DNA of 64,000 nt, from NCBI RefSeq assembly GCF_045124755.1, contig NZ_JBGVMK010000063.1; one strand, written 5' to 3'. Origin of the DNA: Succinimonas sp045124755 (GTDB lineage Bacteria > Pseudomonadota > Gammaproteobacteria > Enterobacterales > Succinivibrionaceae). Position numbers and translations under genes: made by a program. Under the pieces are notes generated by a model that was not told the origin of the DNA, did no database searches, and was given only the letters and a program-made list of their open reading frames with translations. Below are positions 57,020-64,000 of the stretch, in pieces. Numbering within the stretch: the first letter of the stretch is position 1; the number at the start of each line of letters is the position of its first letter.

Positions 57020-57951
57020 TGCCGGAATTTCTTCGGGTATTTTTAGGACATGGCATTCGGATCCTGGCTGGTATTCTGATACTGTGCGGTTATTTTCAGA
57101 TAGTCATGCTGATTTTCTCCTCGTGGTTTCTGGTGGGGATTCCGCTGTTCGTTCTGGGCATTCCCTGTTCTTTGGTGCTTTTTATCTATGCCTATCAGAA
57201 GGAAAGACAGCTTAATCCCTGGTACGGCCCTCGGAAGCTCACGGCGGAGGAGCGGCGGGTTCTCCAGACCGGCACCTTCAGACTGGCCGGCTATGTGGCT
57301 GCCGGCGAGGGCAAGATCAGCTCCGAGCATATTGCCAAGGTTAATGAATATATCAGCGCCCTGACCTCGGATTCTGCCATGAGGGCAGAGCTTCTTCAGG
57401 AATTTGAGAAGGGCAAGGCCGCAGGCTATGATCCGGTGGCCGACTGCAAGGCTATCAGAACTGCCGTGCATGACGGCCGGGTCTTTAAGCACCGGCTTAT
57501 TGAATTTCTCATTGAAGTTCTTTTTGCGGACGGCGTGATGCAGCCTGGCGGATATTCCCGGCTGGCCAGCGTGACCTACAATCTTCATGTGGCCACCTTT
57601 GTTATGGAGCGGCTCATTCGGCAGGCCCAGGCCATTGCGCAGTTCAAGAGCTTCTTTAACAACGCCGGCGGCTTTACCTCTCAGGATCGCTTCTACCGGC
57701 AGGGAGGAGCCGGCGGGCAGAGCTCCTATGTGCCTCATGACGATATTGAGAACGCCTACAAGGTGATCGGCGTTCCCGAAGGCTCTGATTTCGAGACCGT
57801 TAAAAAGGCCTATCACCGCATGATGCGGAAGTACCATCCTGACCGGCTGCAGGCTCAGGGAGTGTCTGAGGAAATGATGCGCTCCTATACGGAGAAGGCG
57901 CAGAATATTCAGCAGGCCTACGACCTTCTGAAAAAGCATCTTAATAAGTAA
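57019..57951 (+). CDS. djlA: DjlA-type membrane J-domain cochaperone
   Basis: 310 residues. Two hydrophobic segments near the N terminus (about 10-60), a TerB-like middle domain (about 85-200, with FRLAGYVAAGEGKISSEHI), a Gly-rich linker, and a C-terminal J domain (about 240-310) with the HPD motif in MMRKYHPDRL. E. coli DjlA stimulates DnaK at the inner membrane; here a second membrane segment may be present. Last gene of the coupled trmB-amgK-murU-djlA unit. Confidence 0.9.
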   Translation: MPEFLRVFLGHGIRILAGILILCGYFQIVMLIFSSWFLVGIPLFVLGIPCSLVLFIYAYQKERQLNPWYGPRKLTAEERRVLQTGTFRLAGYVAAGEGKISSEHIAKVNEYISALTSDSAMRAELLQEFEKGKAAGYDPVADCKAIRTAVHDGRVFKHRLIEFLIEVLFADGVMQPGGYSRLASVTYNLHVATFVMERLIRQAQAIAQFKSFFNNAGGFTSQDRFYRQGGAGGQSSYVPHDDIENAYKVIGVPEGSDFETVKKAYHRMMRKYHPDRLQAQGVSEEMMRSYTEKAQNIQQAYDLLKKHLNK

Positions 57952-57957
57952 GAAAGC

Positions 57958-57985
57958 GGCCCCGGATTTCGGGGCCTGTTTTTTT
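57958..57985 (+). terminator. Terminator after djlA
   Basis: GGCCCCG (57958-57964)/CGGGGCC (57970-57976) with a GATTT loop and a T run. Confidence 0.8.
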
Positions 57986-58046
57986 GGGGGTATCCGGCAG
58001 ATGGCAAAGCCGGACTGTTCTGATCATTCGGATTCTGAATTCAGTT

Positions 58047-59012
58047 TCAGACGATCCGGTTTCTTTTCTCGCCCCGGACAAAGGCCTCCATGTTTTTCAC
58101 GAGCTCGCCCCCGATGTTTCTTTTGGCAATGTCCCCCAGCCAGGCGGCATGAGGCGTAATAATAAGGTTCCGGGTGCTGAGGAGCGGAATAAGGGGGTTA
58201 TCCGGAGCCGGTGGTTCCTTTTCCAGGGTGTCCAGTCCCGCTCCCCCGAGACGGTTTTCCTGAAGAGCCCGGGCGAGATCCGCCTCGTTTACAATGCCGC
58301 CGCGGCCGGTGTTGATGAGAAAAGCGCCGGGCTTCATTAAACTGAGCTCCTTTTCTCCGATAAGACCGCGGGTTTCCGGAAGAAAGGGACAGTTTATGCT
58401 GACAAAGTCCGCTTCCTGAAGTCCCGCAGCAAAGGGAATTCTCCCGGGACGGCATGTCGAAGCCCCCTTTCTCTCGGAAATGAGGATGTCCATGTCAAAG
58501 CCACGCTGGCAGATTTCCGCTAATCTTTTCCCGATGGCGCCGCAGCCGATAATAAGGAGCTTTTTCCGGAAGAGATCCGTAATGGGATAATCCATGAGAC
58601 AAAAATTGCTCTGGCGGCTCCAGGTGAGATCCCGGACGCTTTCCCGGTATCTTACGGTATTTCGGGCCAGAGTGATCATCAGCCCCAGGGCATGCTCCGC
58701 CACGGATTCCGTGCCGTAGCCCCGGATATTGGCCAGAGCCACGCCATGGCTTTGGCAGGCCGGGACATCGATATTGTTGTAGCCGGTGGCAAACATGGCA
58801 ATCATCCGGAGATCCGGGAGCCGGTCAAGAATCTCCGCGGTGATGCGGAGCTTGTTTATGACCAGAATCTGGTAGCCCCGGGCCTTGTCCGCCAGCTCCT
58901 CCTGGGTGGTGTGGTACAGACGATCCCAGACATGGGGAAATTCCGGCTCGGGAAAAATCATATCCGGGTGCTTGGTATGAGCCTCCGGGTCTAATATTCT
59001 GATGATGTCCAT
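58047..59012 (-). CDS. D-2-hydroxyacid dehydrogenase
   Basis: A 321-residue NAD-dependent dehydrogenase of the glycerate/phosphoglycerate family. The NAD fold is IIGCGAIGKRLAEI (near 152); the catalytic Arg is in NTGRGGIVNE-neighbour INCPF ... region, the Glu in LDTLEKEPP and the His in TPHAAWL. The closest named type is glycerate dehydrogenase (HprA), but substrate cannot be read from sequence alone. It is a single gene on the minus strand, convergent with djlA. Confidence 0.87.
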   Translation of the reverse strand: MDIIRILDPEAHTKHPDMIFPEPEFPHVWDRLYHTTQEELADKARGYQILVINKLRITAEILDRLPDLRMIAMFATGYNNIDVPACQSHGVALANIRGYGTESVAEHALGLMITLARNTVRYRESVRDLTWSRQSNFCLMDYPITDLFRKKLLIIGCGAIGKRLAEICQRGFDMDILISERKGASTCRPGRIPFAAGLQEADFVSINCPFLPETRGLIGEKELSLMKPGAFLINTGRGGIVNEADLARALQENRLGGAGLDTLEKEPPAPDNPLIPLLSTRNLIITPHAAWLGDIAKRNIGGELVKNMEAFVRGEKRNRIV

Positions 59013-59204
59013 GAGTGTTCCTGCAAGTAAAGCTTATTCTTGAAAAAAGATTTCGGATCACAGCCTGTTCCCGGCAGCGGCACTGGTGCCGGGAAACAGG
59101 ATCCCCGGCCGCTATTTTAGCCAAAACGGCCTTCCTCCGGGAGGTTAATCCGGTTTTTGCCGGCGGATTCGAAAGGAAGATCCCGCCCCTGGATCTGCCG
59201 TTTC

Positions 59205-60065
59205 CTAGCGCAGGCCGAATTCTGTTTTCACCTTTTCCTTCAGAACATGAATGTCATGCACGGCCCGGGCCCGATCCAGAATAGCCTTTACCGCCAGATC
59301 CACCGGACTGTTTTCCCGGTAGTCCGCATTGAAGATCAGGGAAACCCGGTTGCCCCCCAGGGCGATCTTTTCCACCTGCTCCCGGGTGCGGGGATTACTC
59401 TCATCAAATACCGCCACTGCCGAGCCCCCGGCATTGGTCAGCACCCGGAAGCAGGGGATGTCCGTGGCTCCGTCCCCGATGTAAAGCATGTAGTGAAAGG
59501 GCACCACCCGTTCCTCGTCCGGCACGAAGGCGTTAACCAGTTCATCATTGCTTTCGTCCAGAGCCCCCTTGTTGATCCGAAAAAGGTACTGGGTTTTGGA
59601 GGTGTAGTTAATGGCGGTGCCGGGCCAGATGGCATCTCCGGCATCATCGTAAAGAAAGCTGGAGGCGAATATTTTTTTGAAGTAGCCGGCAATGGGGGAG
59701 CCCTCGATAATTTCCCGGGTGCCGGTGGAAATGATGTAATGGGAAACCGTGATGTTCTTTGCGCGGCCATAGGCGGTGATGCGGTCAAACCAGCTGTCCA
59801 CCCCGGGGAAGAGCTTAATGTCACTGCCGCAGGACATGAGATAATCCCGGGTGACCCGGATGCCCCGCTTCCGGGCCTCCTTGAGCATGGTAAAGAGATA
59901 GCCCAGGGTCTGATCCGTATTCTTCGGACACTGTTTCGTAAGAGCCCAGAAATCCCGGGGATTCTGAAAGCCCAGCGCGGGAATAAAGGAGTACTCCTGC
60001 ATGTTTCCGGGACTCAGGGTGCCGTCAAAGTCATAGGCAATGGCAAAGCTGAAATTTTCGTTCAT
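59205..60065 (-). CDS. HAD-family phosphatase
   Basis: 286 residues of the haloacid dehalogenase superfamily. Motif I is AYDFDGTLSPG (nucleophile Asp about 12), motif II lies in IISTGTREIIEG, and motif IV in LYIGDGATDIPCF. A large cap region lies between. The family acts on phosphate esters; the substrate is unknown. The start at 60065 is chosen because AGGAGG lies 6 nt before it; an ATG 15 bases upstream would place this ribosome site inside the gene. Confidence 0.82.
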   Translation of the reverse strand: MNENFSFAIAYDFDGTLSPGNMQEYSFIPALGFQNPRDFWALTKQCPKNTDQTLGYLFTMLKEARKRGIRVTRDYLMSCGSDIKLFPGVDSWFDRITAYGRAKNITVSHYIISTGTREIIEGSPIAGYFKKIFASSFLYDDAGDAIWPGTAINYTSKTQYLFRINKGALDESNDELVNAFVPDEERVVPFHYMLYIGDGATDIPCFRVLTNAGGSAVAVFDESNPRTREQVEKIALGGNRVSLIFNADYRENSPVDLAVKAILDRARAVHDIHVLKEKVKTEFGLR

Positions 60066-60286
60066 GGCAGGCCTCCTCATCTCTTAAGGGTTAAGACATT
60101 ATCTTCAGTATACGTAATTATCACGTAAAACGGGTATTGTTTTTCGATTTACCGGGGAACTTTGGCGGTGATTTTTCATAATCGCGGGATTGTCCGGAAA
60201 ACACACAGCAGGAAAAACGGCAGAGGGCAGGCAGATTAGGACAAACTGAGGGGCGGAAAAGAGAAGCATTAAGAAGAGACAGAAGT

Positions 60287-60315
60287 CTGCCGGATTACCG
60301 CAGGTAATCCGGCAG
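60287..60315. terminator. 13-bp hairpin just past the RluA-type gene
   Basis: Perfect 13-bp stem (60287-60299 with 60303-60315) with a 3-nt loop, 7 nt after the pseudouridine synthase stop codon on the minus strand. The following minus-strand sequence is only moderately T-rich, so it may be a Rho-independent terminator or an mRNA 3' stabiliser. Confidence 0.6.
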
Positions 60316-60321
60316 GAATGG

Positions 60322-61008
60322 CTAAAAAAGCTTTACCGGCACCGGAAAGGGGGGATCATGCCGGAAGGTCATTTTCTGGTTGGATACCGGATGATAAAAG
60401 GTCAGAGACCAGGCATGAAGCAGGAGATGCGGGGCCAGATCCCTGATATCCTCCGGGGCGTAGAGGGGATCCCCCAGAATGGGATGGCCGATTTCCTTCA
60501 TGTGCACCCGGAGCTGATGGGATCTCCCGGTCAGGGGATGCAGTCTTATGAGGCTGCGGCTTTTGTCCGGATCGGTGTGGATCACCGCATACTGGGTGAT
60601 TGCCTCCCGCCCGTTTGCAAAATCCACAATCTGGTAGGGGCGGTTCGCAATATCAGTGATGAGAGGCAGCTTGATAACTCCCTCGGGACTCTCCGGAACG
60701 CCGTAAACCCAGGCGTAATAAATTTTGAGGGTGCTCCGTTTCTGGAACTGCTTTCCCAGAATGCCCGATACCCGGCTGTTCTTCGGCACCGCCATGATGC
60801 CGGAGGTGGCCATGTCCAGCCGGTGGGCGGCCTGCGCCTCCGGAGCTCTTTCCCGCACTCTGGAGAGAATGCTGTCATGGTAACGGGGATCCCGGCCGGG
60901 CACGCTCAGGAGTCCTGAGGGCTTGTTGACCACCACAATGGCGTCATCTTCATAAAGGATTTCCAGAAAGGGATCCCGGGGAGGGGTGTAAATAAATTCT
61001 TGTGTCAT
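60322..61008 (-). CDS. rluA: RluA-family RNA pseudouridine synthase
   Basis: 228 residues with one catalytic domain and no S4 domain, the layout of RluA, which makes pseudouridine at 23S 746 and tRNA position 32. Catalytic Asp in AAHRLDMATSGIM (near 84), ILYEDDAIVVVNKPSGLLSVPG at the N terminus, and RLHPLTGRSHQLRVHM toward the end. Start at 61008 chosen from GGAG 8 nt before it. The target is assigned by architecture only; a RluC-like or tRNA-only enzyme is possible. Confidence 0.85.
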   Translation of the reverse strand: MTQEFIYTPPRDPFLEILYEDDAIVVVNKPSGLLSVPGRDPRYHDSILSRVRERAPEAQAAHRLDMATSGIMAVPKNSRVSGILGKQFQKRSTLKIYYAWVYGVPESPEGVIKLPLITDIANRPYQIVDFANGREAITQYAVIHTDPDKSRSLIRLHPLTGRSHQLRVHMKEIGHPILGDPLYAPEDIRDLAPHLLLHAWSLTFYHPVSNQKMTFRHDPPFPVPVKLF

Positions 61009-61250
61009 GGCGGGTTCTCCGCGGGTAAACGGTTTGAAGATGGAGACAGCGCGCATTATAAGGCAAACCGGCCCTTTCCCATAGAGAGACGCGATCAGTG
61101 TTATAATGCCGGCAGAAAATGATAAGGACAGGACTGAGGACTCCCGGTTCCGGCAAGCCCGGCAGCGTGTCCCGGAGCAATCGGTATAAGCCCCGGACAC
61201 TGAGGCGATATCCTTTGTCCTTGAACATGTCTTTCAGAGAGAGAATATTG

Positions 61251-62210
61251 ATGTCGGTACTGCAGATTACAGGTTACGGCGGAATCAACAGGCTGCAATT
61301 TGCGGAGGATTATCCTCTGCAGCCCCCCGCGGACGATCAGGCGCGGGTAAAGGTTCTGGCCGCCGGAGTTAATGTTATTGATACCAAGATCCGCCAGGGA
61401 TCCAGCTTTGCCGCCAAGAGCCGCGGCGAGCGCTTTCCCTGGGTTATCGGCTTTGACATGGCCGGAGAGATTGTCCGGGGACGGCAGGATTTTCGGAAAG
61501 GGGAGCTTGTGGCCGGTCTGGTGGGATTCCCCATGGACGGCGGAGCTTACAGTTCGGAAAACAATTTTAAGATCGCCGAACTGGTGAAGATCCCCAAGGG
61601 CTGTTCCGTAAAGGCCGCGGGAGCTCTTCCTCTGGCCGGGCTCACTGCCTATCAGGCGCTTTTTGATGTGGGCCGGCTTCGGGCCGGGGAGACCGTGGTT
61701 ATTTCCGGAGCCTCCGGAGGGGTGGGGCATCTTGCGGTACAGCTGGCCAAGAAGGCCGGAGCCCGGGTGCTGGCCATCTCATCCCCGAAAAACTTTGACT
61801 TTGTGAAGGATCTGGGCGCGGACGAGGTGGAATCCTACGAAGAGGATTCCTACATGCACTGGCAGAGCGAGGCTGACATGGTGCTGGATCTGGTAGGCGG
61901 TCAGAGCGGCATTAACTGTCTCTCCCTCCTGAAGCTTAAGACCCGCATGGTTTCCGTGCCCACGGCCACCTATCAGTCGGTTAAGCTGGCGGCCTCCAAT
62001 CTTTCTTCCGAGGTGCTGGGGATGGTGGTGAAGCCGAACAATGACGAGCTCCGCAATCTTCTGGACATGCTGGCCCGGGGGGAGCTCCGGGTGCACATTT
62101 CCGAAAGTTTTTATCTTCGGGACGGCAGCCGGGCGCATTCCGTTATCGGGAGCGGCCATGCCGTGGGCAAGCTTATTCTGCTGCCCAACGGCATTGTGCG
62201 GGAGTCCTGA
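61251..62210 (+). CDS. Quinone oxidoreductase-like MDR protein
   Basis: 319 residues of the medium-chain dehydrogenase/reductase superfamily, zinc-free branch. The catalytic-domain start VKVLAAGVNVIDTKIR, then a Rossmann loop VVISGASGGVGHLAVQLAKKAGARVLA that binds NADPH. The Cys ligands of zinc alcohol dehydrogenases are absent, so quinones or enones are likely substrates. ATG 61251 is my choice; upstream in-frame codons overlap the leader of the divergent gene. Confidence 0.87.
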   Translation: MSVLQITGYGGINRLQFAEDYPLQPPADDQARVKVLAAGVNVIDTKIRQGSSFAAKSRGERFPWVIGFDMAGEIVRGRQDFRKGELVAGLVGFPMDGGAYSSENNFKIAELVKIPKGCSVKAAGALPLAGLTAYQALFDVGRLRAGETVVISGASGGVGHLAVQLAKKAGARVLAISSPKNFDFVKDLGADEVESYEEDSYMHWQSEADMVLDLVGGQSGINCLSLLKLKTRMVSVPTATYQSVKLAASNLSSEVLGMVVKPNNDELRNLLDMLARGELRVHISESFYLRDGSRAHSVIGSGHAVGKLILLPNGIVRES

Positions 62211-62256
62211 GACCTGTTGCGAAACCCGAAATAAAGCAGAAGACGGCGAGACAGCA

Positions 62257-62282
62257 AAAACCCCGGGATCTCCCGGGGTTTT
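62257..62282. terminator. Bidirectional terminator between the MDR gene and bamD
   Basis: AAAACCCCGGG/CCCGGGGTTTT stem with a 4-nt loop, symmetrical A and T runs, in the convergent gap. Confidence 0.85.
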
Positions 62283-62321
62283 CAGTTTGGGGCGCCAGGT
62301 CAGCAGCCGGCCGAATCCGGT

Positions 62322-63059
62322 TCAGCGGATGTTCATGTTTTTGAACTGCTTCGTGCGATCGGCCAGCTCCGGAAGCTTAAGATTCCGATAGTTCTTTTCC
62401 AGCAGGGTCAGAGCATCTTCGAGGGTTTCCGTGTCCCGGAAGTTTTTCAGAATGTACTGGCATCTCCTGGCGCTGGAGAGATAAGCTCCCTTCCGGTAGT
62501 AAAAGTCAGCCACGGCGTATTCGTGCCGGGCCATGGTATCTCTGATGTATACCATGCGGGCGTAGGCATCGGCCGCATAAAGGCTTTTCGGGAACTTGGC
62601 GATTAACAGCCGGAAATCCCGGAAGGCCTGCTCCAGATTGCTGATGTCCCGGTCGTAGGTGTCGATGAAAAGAAGGTTCAGCATGCGGTTGGTGGCCTTC
62701 TGCATGTTTGTCAGGCCCCGCATGTACAGCACGTAGTCGACATTGGGATCCTGCGGGTTCAGCCGCAGAAACTTGTCAATCTCCGCCATGGCCAGATCAT
62801 TTTCCCGATCCTTGTAGTAGGTGTAGATGAGATCCATCTGCACCTGATGGGCGTAGGGGCCGAAGGGATAACGGCTGTCGATGGCCTCCAGATAATCCTT
62901 GGCCTGACCGTAGTTCTCTTCCGCCAGGGATTCGTACGCCTTCATGTAAAGCTCTTCCGGCTCTTTGTCTGGAACAACGTCCTTGTTAACCGATGAACAT
63001 GCCGCAAGCCACAGCGCAGTCAGCGGGAGCATGCCGTATTTGATAAATTTGCCAAACAT
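62322..63059 (-). CDS. bamD: Outer membrane assembly lipoprotein BamD
   Basis: Part of the BAM complex that inserts beta-barrel proteins into the outer membrane. 245 residues: lipoprotein signal with lipobox LAAC (Cys about 21), then five TPR-like helical pairs, including YMKAYESLAEENYGQAKDYLEAIDSRYPFGPYAHQVQMDLIY in pieces and VDYVLYMRGLTNM. Start 63059 is chosen from GAGG 6 nt before it and the signal peptide; the frame is open much further upstream. Divergent from rluD, as in E. coli. Confidence 0.95.
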   Translation of the reverse strand: MFGKFIKYGMLPLTALWLAACSSVNKDVVPDKEPEELYMKAYESLAEENYGQAKDYLEAIDSRYPFGPYAHQVQMDLIYTYYKDRENDLAMAEIDKFLRLNPQDPNVDYVLYMRGLTNMQKATNRMLNLLFIDTYDRDISNLEQAFRDFRLLIAKFPKSLYAADAYARMVYIRDTMARHEYAVADFYYRKGAYLSSARRCQYILKNFRDTETLEDALTLLEKNYRNLKLPELADRTKQFKNMNIR

Positions 63060-63384
63060 GTGAACCTCGTGGTGTCTCCGGGAGCAAGCAGTCTTGCAGG
63101 GAGGCGCCTTCTGTGACGCATCCATGCCGATGAACATGCTTCCTTCCGGGGTAATGATACACAAAATGCCGGAGTTTTGCACCTTTGACGCGGTTTGGAG
63201 ATGAAAGATTAAACCGTGAGCCTTGTTTTGCTTTTTAAGCGGCGCCGGTATAATGTACCGAAACTGCCGGGGTAAATTCACGGGCATCAGACTCTGTCCT
63301 GAGTATTTTAATACCGGCATGGCTGCCTGGCGGAGGCCGGGGCGAGGACGGGGCGAGGACGGAGGAGCGCGGAGGAAGACGGAA

Positions 63385-64000
63385 ATGGCGCAGACTATAG
63401 AGCTTTCAGATGAGATCACCGAGGAGCTTCACGGGGAACGGCTGGACAAAGCGCTGGCCTTGATGTTTCCCGATTATTCCAGAAGCCAGCTTAAGAACTG
63501 GATTGAGCAGGGACTGGTAACCGTGGATGAGGTTCCGGTAAAGACGCCCCGGACTCCGGTAATGGCCGGACAGGAGGTTATTGTCTCCGCGGCGGTTTCG
63601 GACAATGATTATTTTCAGGCGGAGGATATTCCCATTAAGGTGATTTTCGAGGACGAGCACCTCATGATCATCGACAAGCCCGCGGGACTTACGGTGCATC
63701 CCGGAGCCGGCTGTCCCGGCGGCACTCTCATGAACGGGATTCTGTTCCGCTATCCTGAAAGCGCCGAACTTCCCCGGGCCGGCATTGTGCATCGCCTGGA
63801 CAAGGATACCTCCGGTCTCATGGTGGTGGCCAAAACCATTGCGGCGGTGCATCGCCTGGTGAAGATGATTTCCCGTCATGACGTGGTGCGGGAATATGAG
63901 GCGGTGGTCAGCGGACATATGACCGCCGGAGGCACGGTGGACGAGCCCATCGGCAGAAGCGCGCAGAACCGGATCATGATGGCGGTGAAGCCCGAAGGCC
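63385..64000 (+). CDS. rluD: 23S rRNA pseudouridine synthase RluD (5' part, cut by window end)
   Basis: RluD makes pseudouridines 1911, 1915 and 1917 in helix 69 of 23S rRNA. The first 205 codons are present. An S4 RNA-binding domain (about 15-80, GERLDKALALMFPDYSRSQL) is followed by the catalytic domain with FEDEHLMIIDKPAGLTVHPG and the Asp in GIVHRLDKDTSGLMVVAK. GGAGG precedes ATG 63385. The gap to bamD (63060-63384) holds TATAAT at 63249-63254 but no clear -35 box and no gene. Confidence 0.95.
   Translation, partial: MAQTIELSDEITEELHGERLDKALALMFPDYSRSQLKNWIEQGLVTVDEVPVKTPRTPVMAGQEVIVSAAVSDNDYFQAEDIPIKVIFEDEHLMIIDKPAGLTVHPGAGCPGGTLMNGILFRYPESAELPRAGIVHRLDKDTSGLMVVAKTIAAVHRLVKMISRHDVVREYEAVVSGHMTAGGTVDEPIGRSAQNRIMMAVKPEG

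Noticed and set aside
1..64000. CRISPR array
   Set aside because: No set of regularly spaced direct repeats with unique spacers was seen, and no cas-like gene is present.

Overview
The window reads as chromosomal DNA of a gammaproteobacterium. Gene neighbourhoods typical of that class run through it: recA-recX-alaS-csrA-tRNA-Ser-tRNA-Arg-tRNA-Arg, eno-ftsB-ispD-ispF-surE-nlpD, dnaB-alr, prfB-lysS, and a divergent bamD/rluD pair at the right end. The GC-rich core, the absence of rpoS after nlpD, and accessory families common in gut anaerobes (AAA-ATPase/PD-(D/E)XK, AAA_14/DUF4143, Fic, SWIM-SNF2) make an anaerobic gut gammaproteobacterium such as a Succinivibrionaceae member my best guess. That placement is inference.

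Layout. 1-13,000 is an accessory region. It starts with an AT-rich island on the minus strand holding a radical SAM/SPASM maturase followed by two tiny related Cys-containing peptides (28 and 29 aa) and a terminator, which looks like an undescribed RiPP cassette. Next come a SWIM-SNF2 ATPase, a Fic protein, an AAA-ATPase/nuclease-fold protein, a MITE-like element with perfect 30-bp inverted ends, a PIN-like protein with C-terminal repeats, and a decaying AAA_14 ATPase. 13,200-20,700 holds luxS, an exported flavodoxin, relA, gltS, a small Cys-rich secreted protein and pyrG.

21,000-29,750 is the most striking part: a ten-gene sulfur operon with one good promoter and one terminator. It encodes an O-acetylhomoserine sulfhydrylase-like enzyme, a JAMM protease, a ubiquitin-like/E1/rhodanese fusion, a family 2A encapsulin shell, its cysteine desulfurase cargo with a disordered N-terminal extension, a serine acetyltransferase, a ThiS-like carrier with a residue after its Gly-Gly, an E1 enzyme, a second JAMM protease and a TusA-like protein. 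My reading is that serine is activated and converted to cysteine, the encapsulated desulfurase takes the sulfur from cysteine, and two thiocarboxylate carriers, unmasked by the two proteases and charged by the two E1 enzymes, pass sulfur to homocysteine synthesis. That joins two systems described separately: desulfurase nanocompartments, and the HcyS/HcyF/HcyD/MetY pathway of Wolinella.

29,800-64,000 is mainly housekeeping: eno with a terminator-like hairpin in its leader, cell division and isoprenoid genes, nlpD, mutS, pncC, recA-recX, alaS, csrA, tRNAs, dnaB, alr, nadC, prfB with its programmed +1 frameshift, lysS, dapA, a coupled trmB-amgK-murU-djlA run, a 2-hydroxyacid dehydrogenase, a HAD phosphatase, a RluA-type pseudouridine synthase, a quinone-oxidoreductase-like protein, bamD, and the first two thirds of rluD. 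Unusual items here are a zinc-ribbon/pilin-like protein and several small exported proteins of unknown function.
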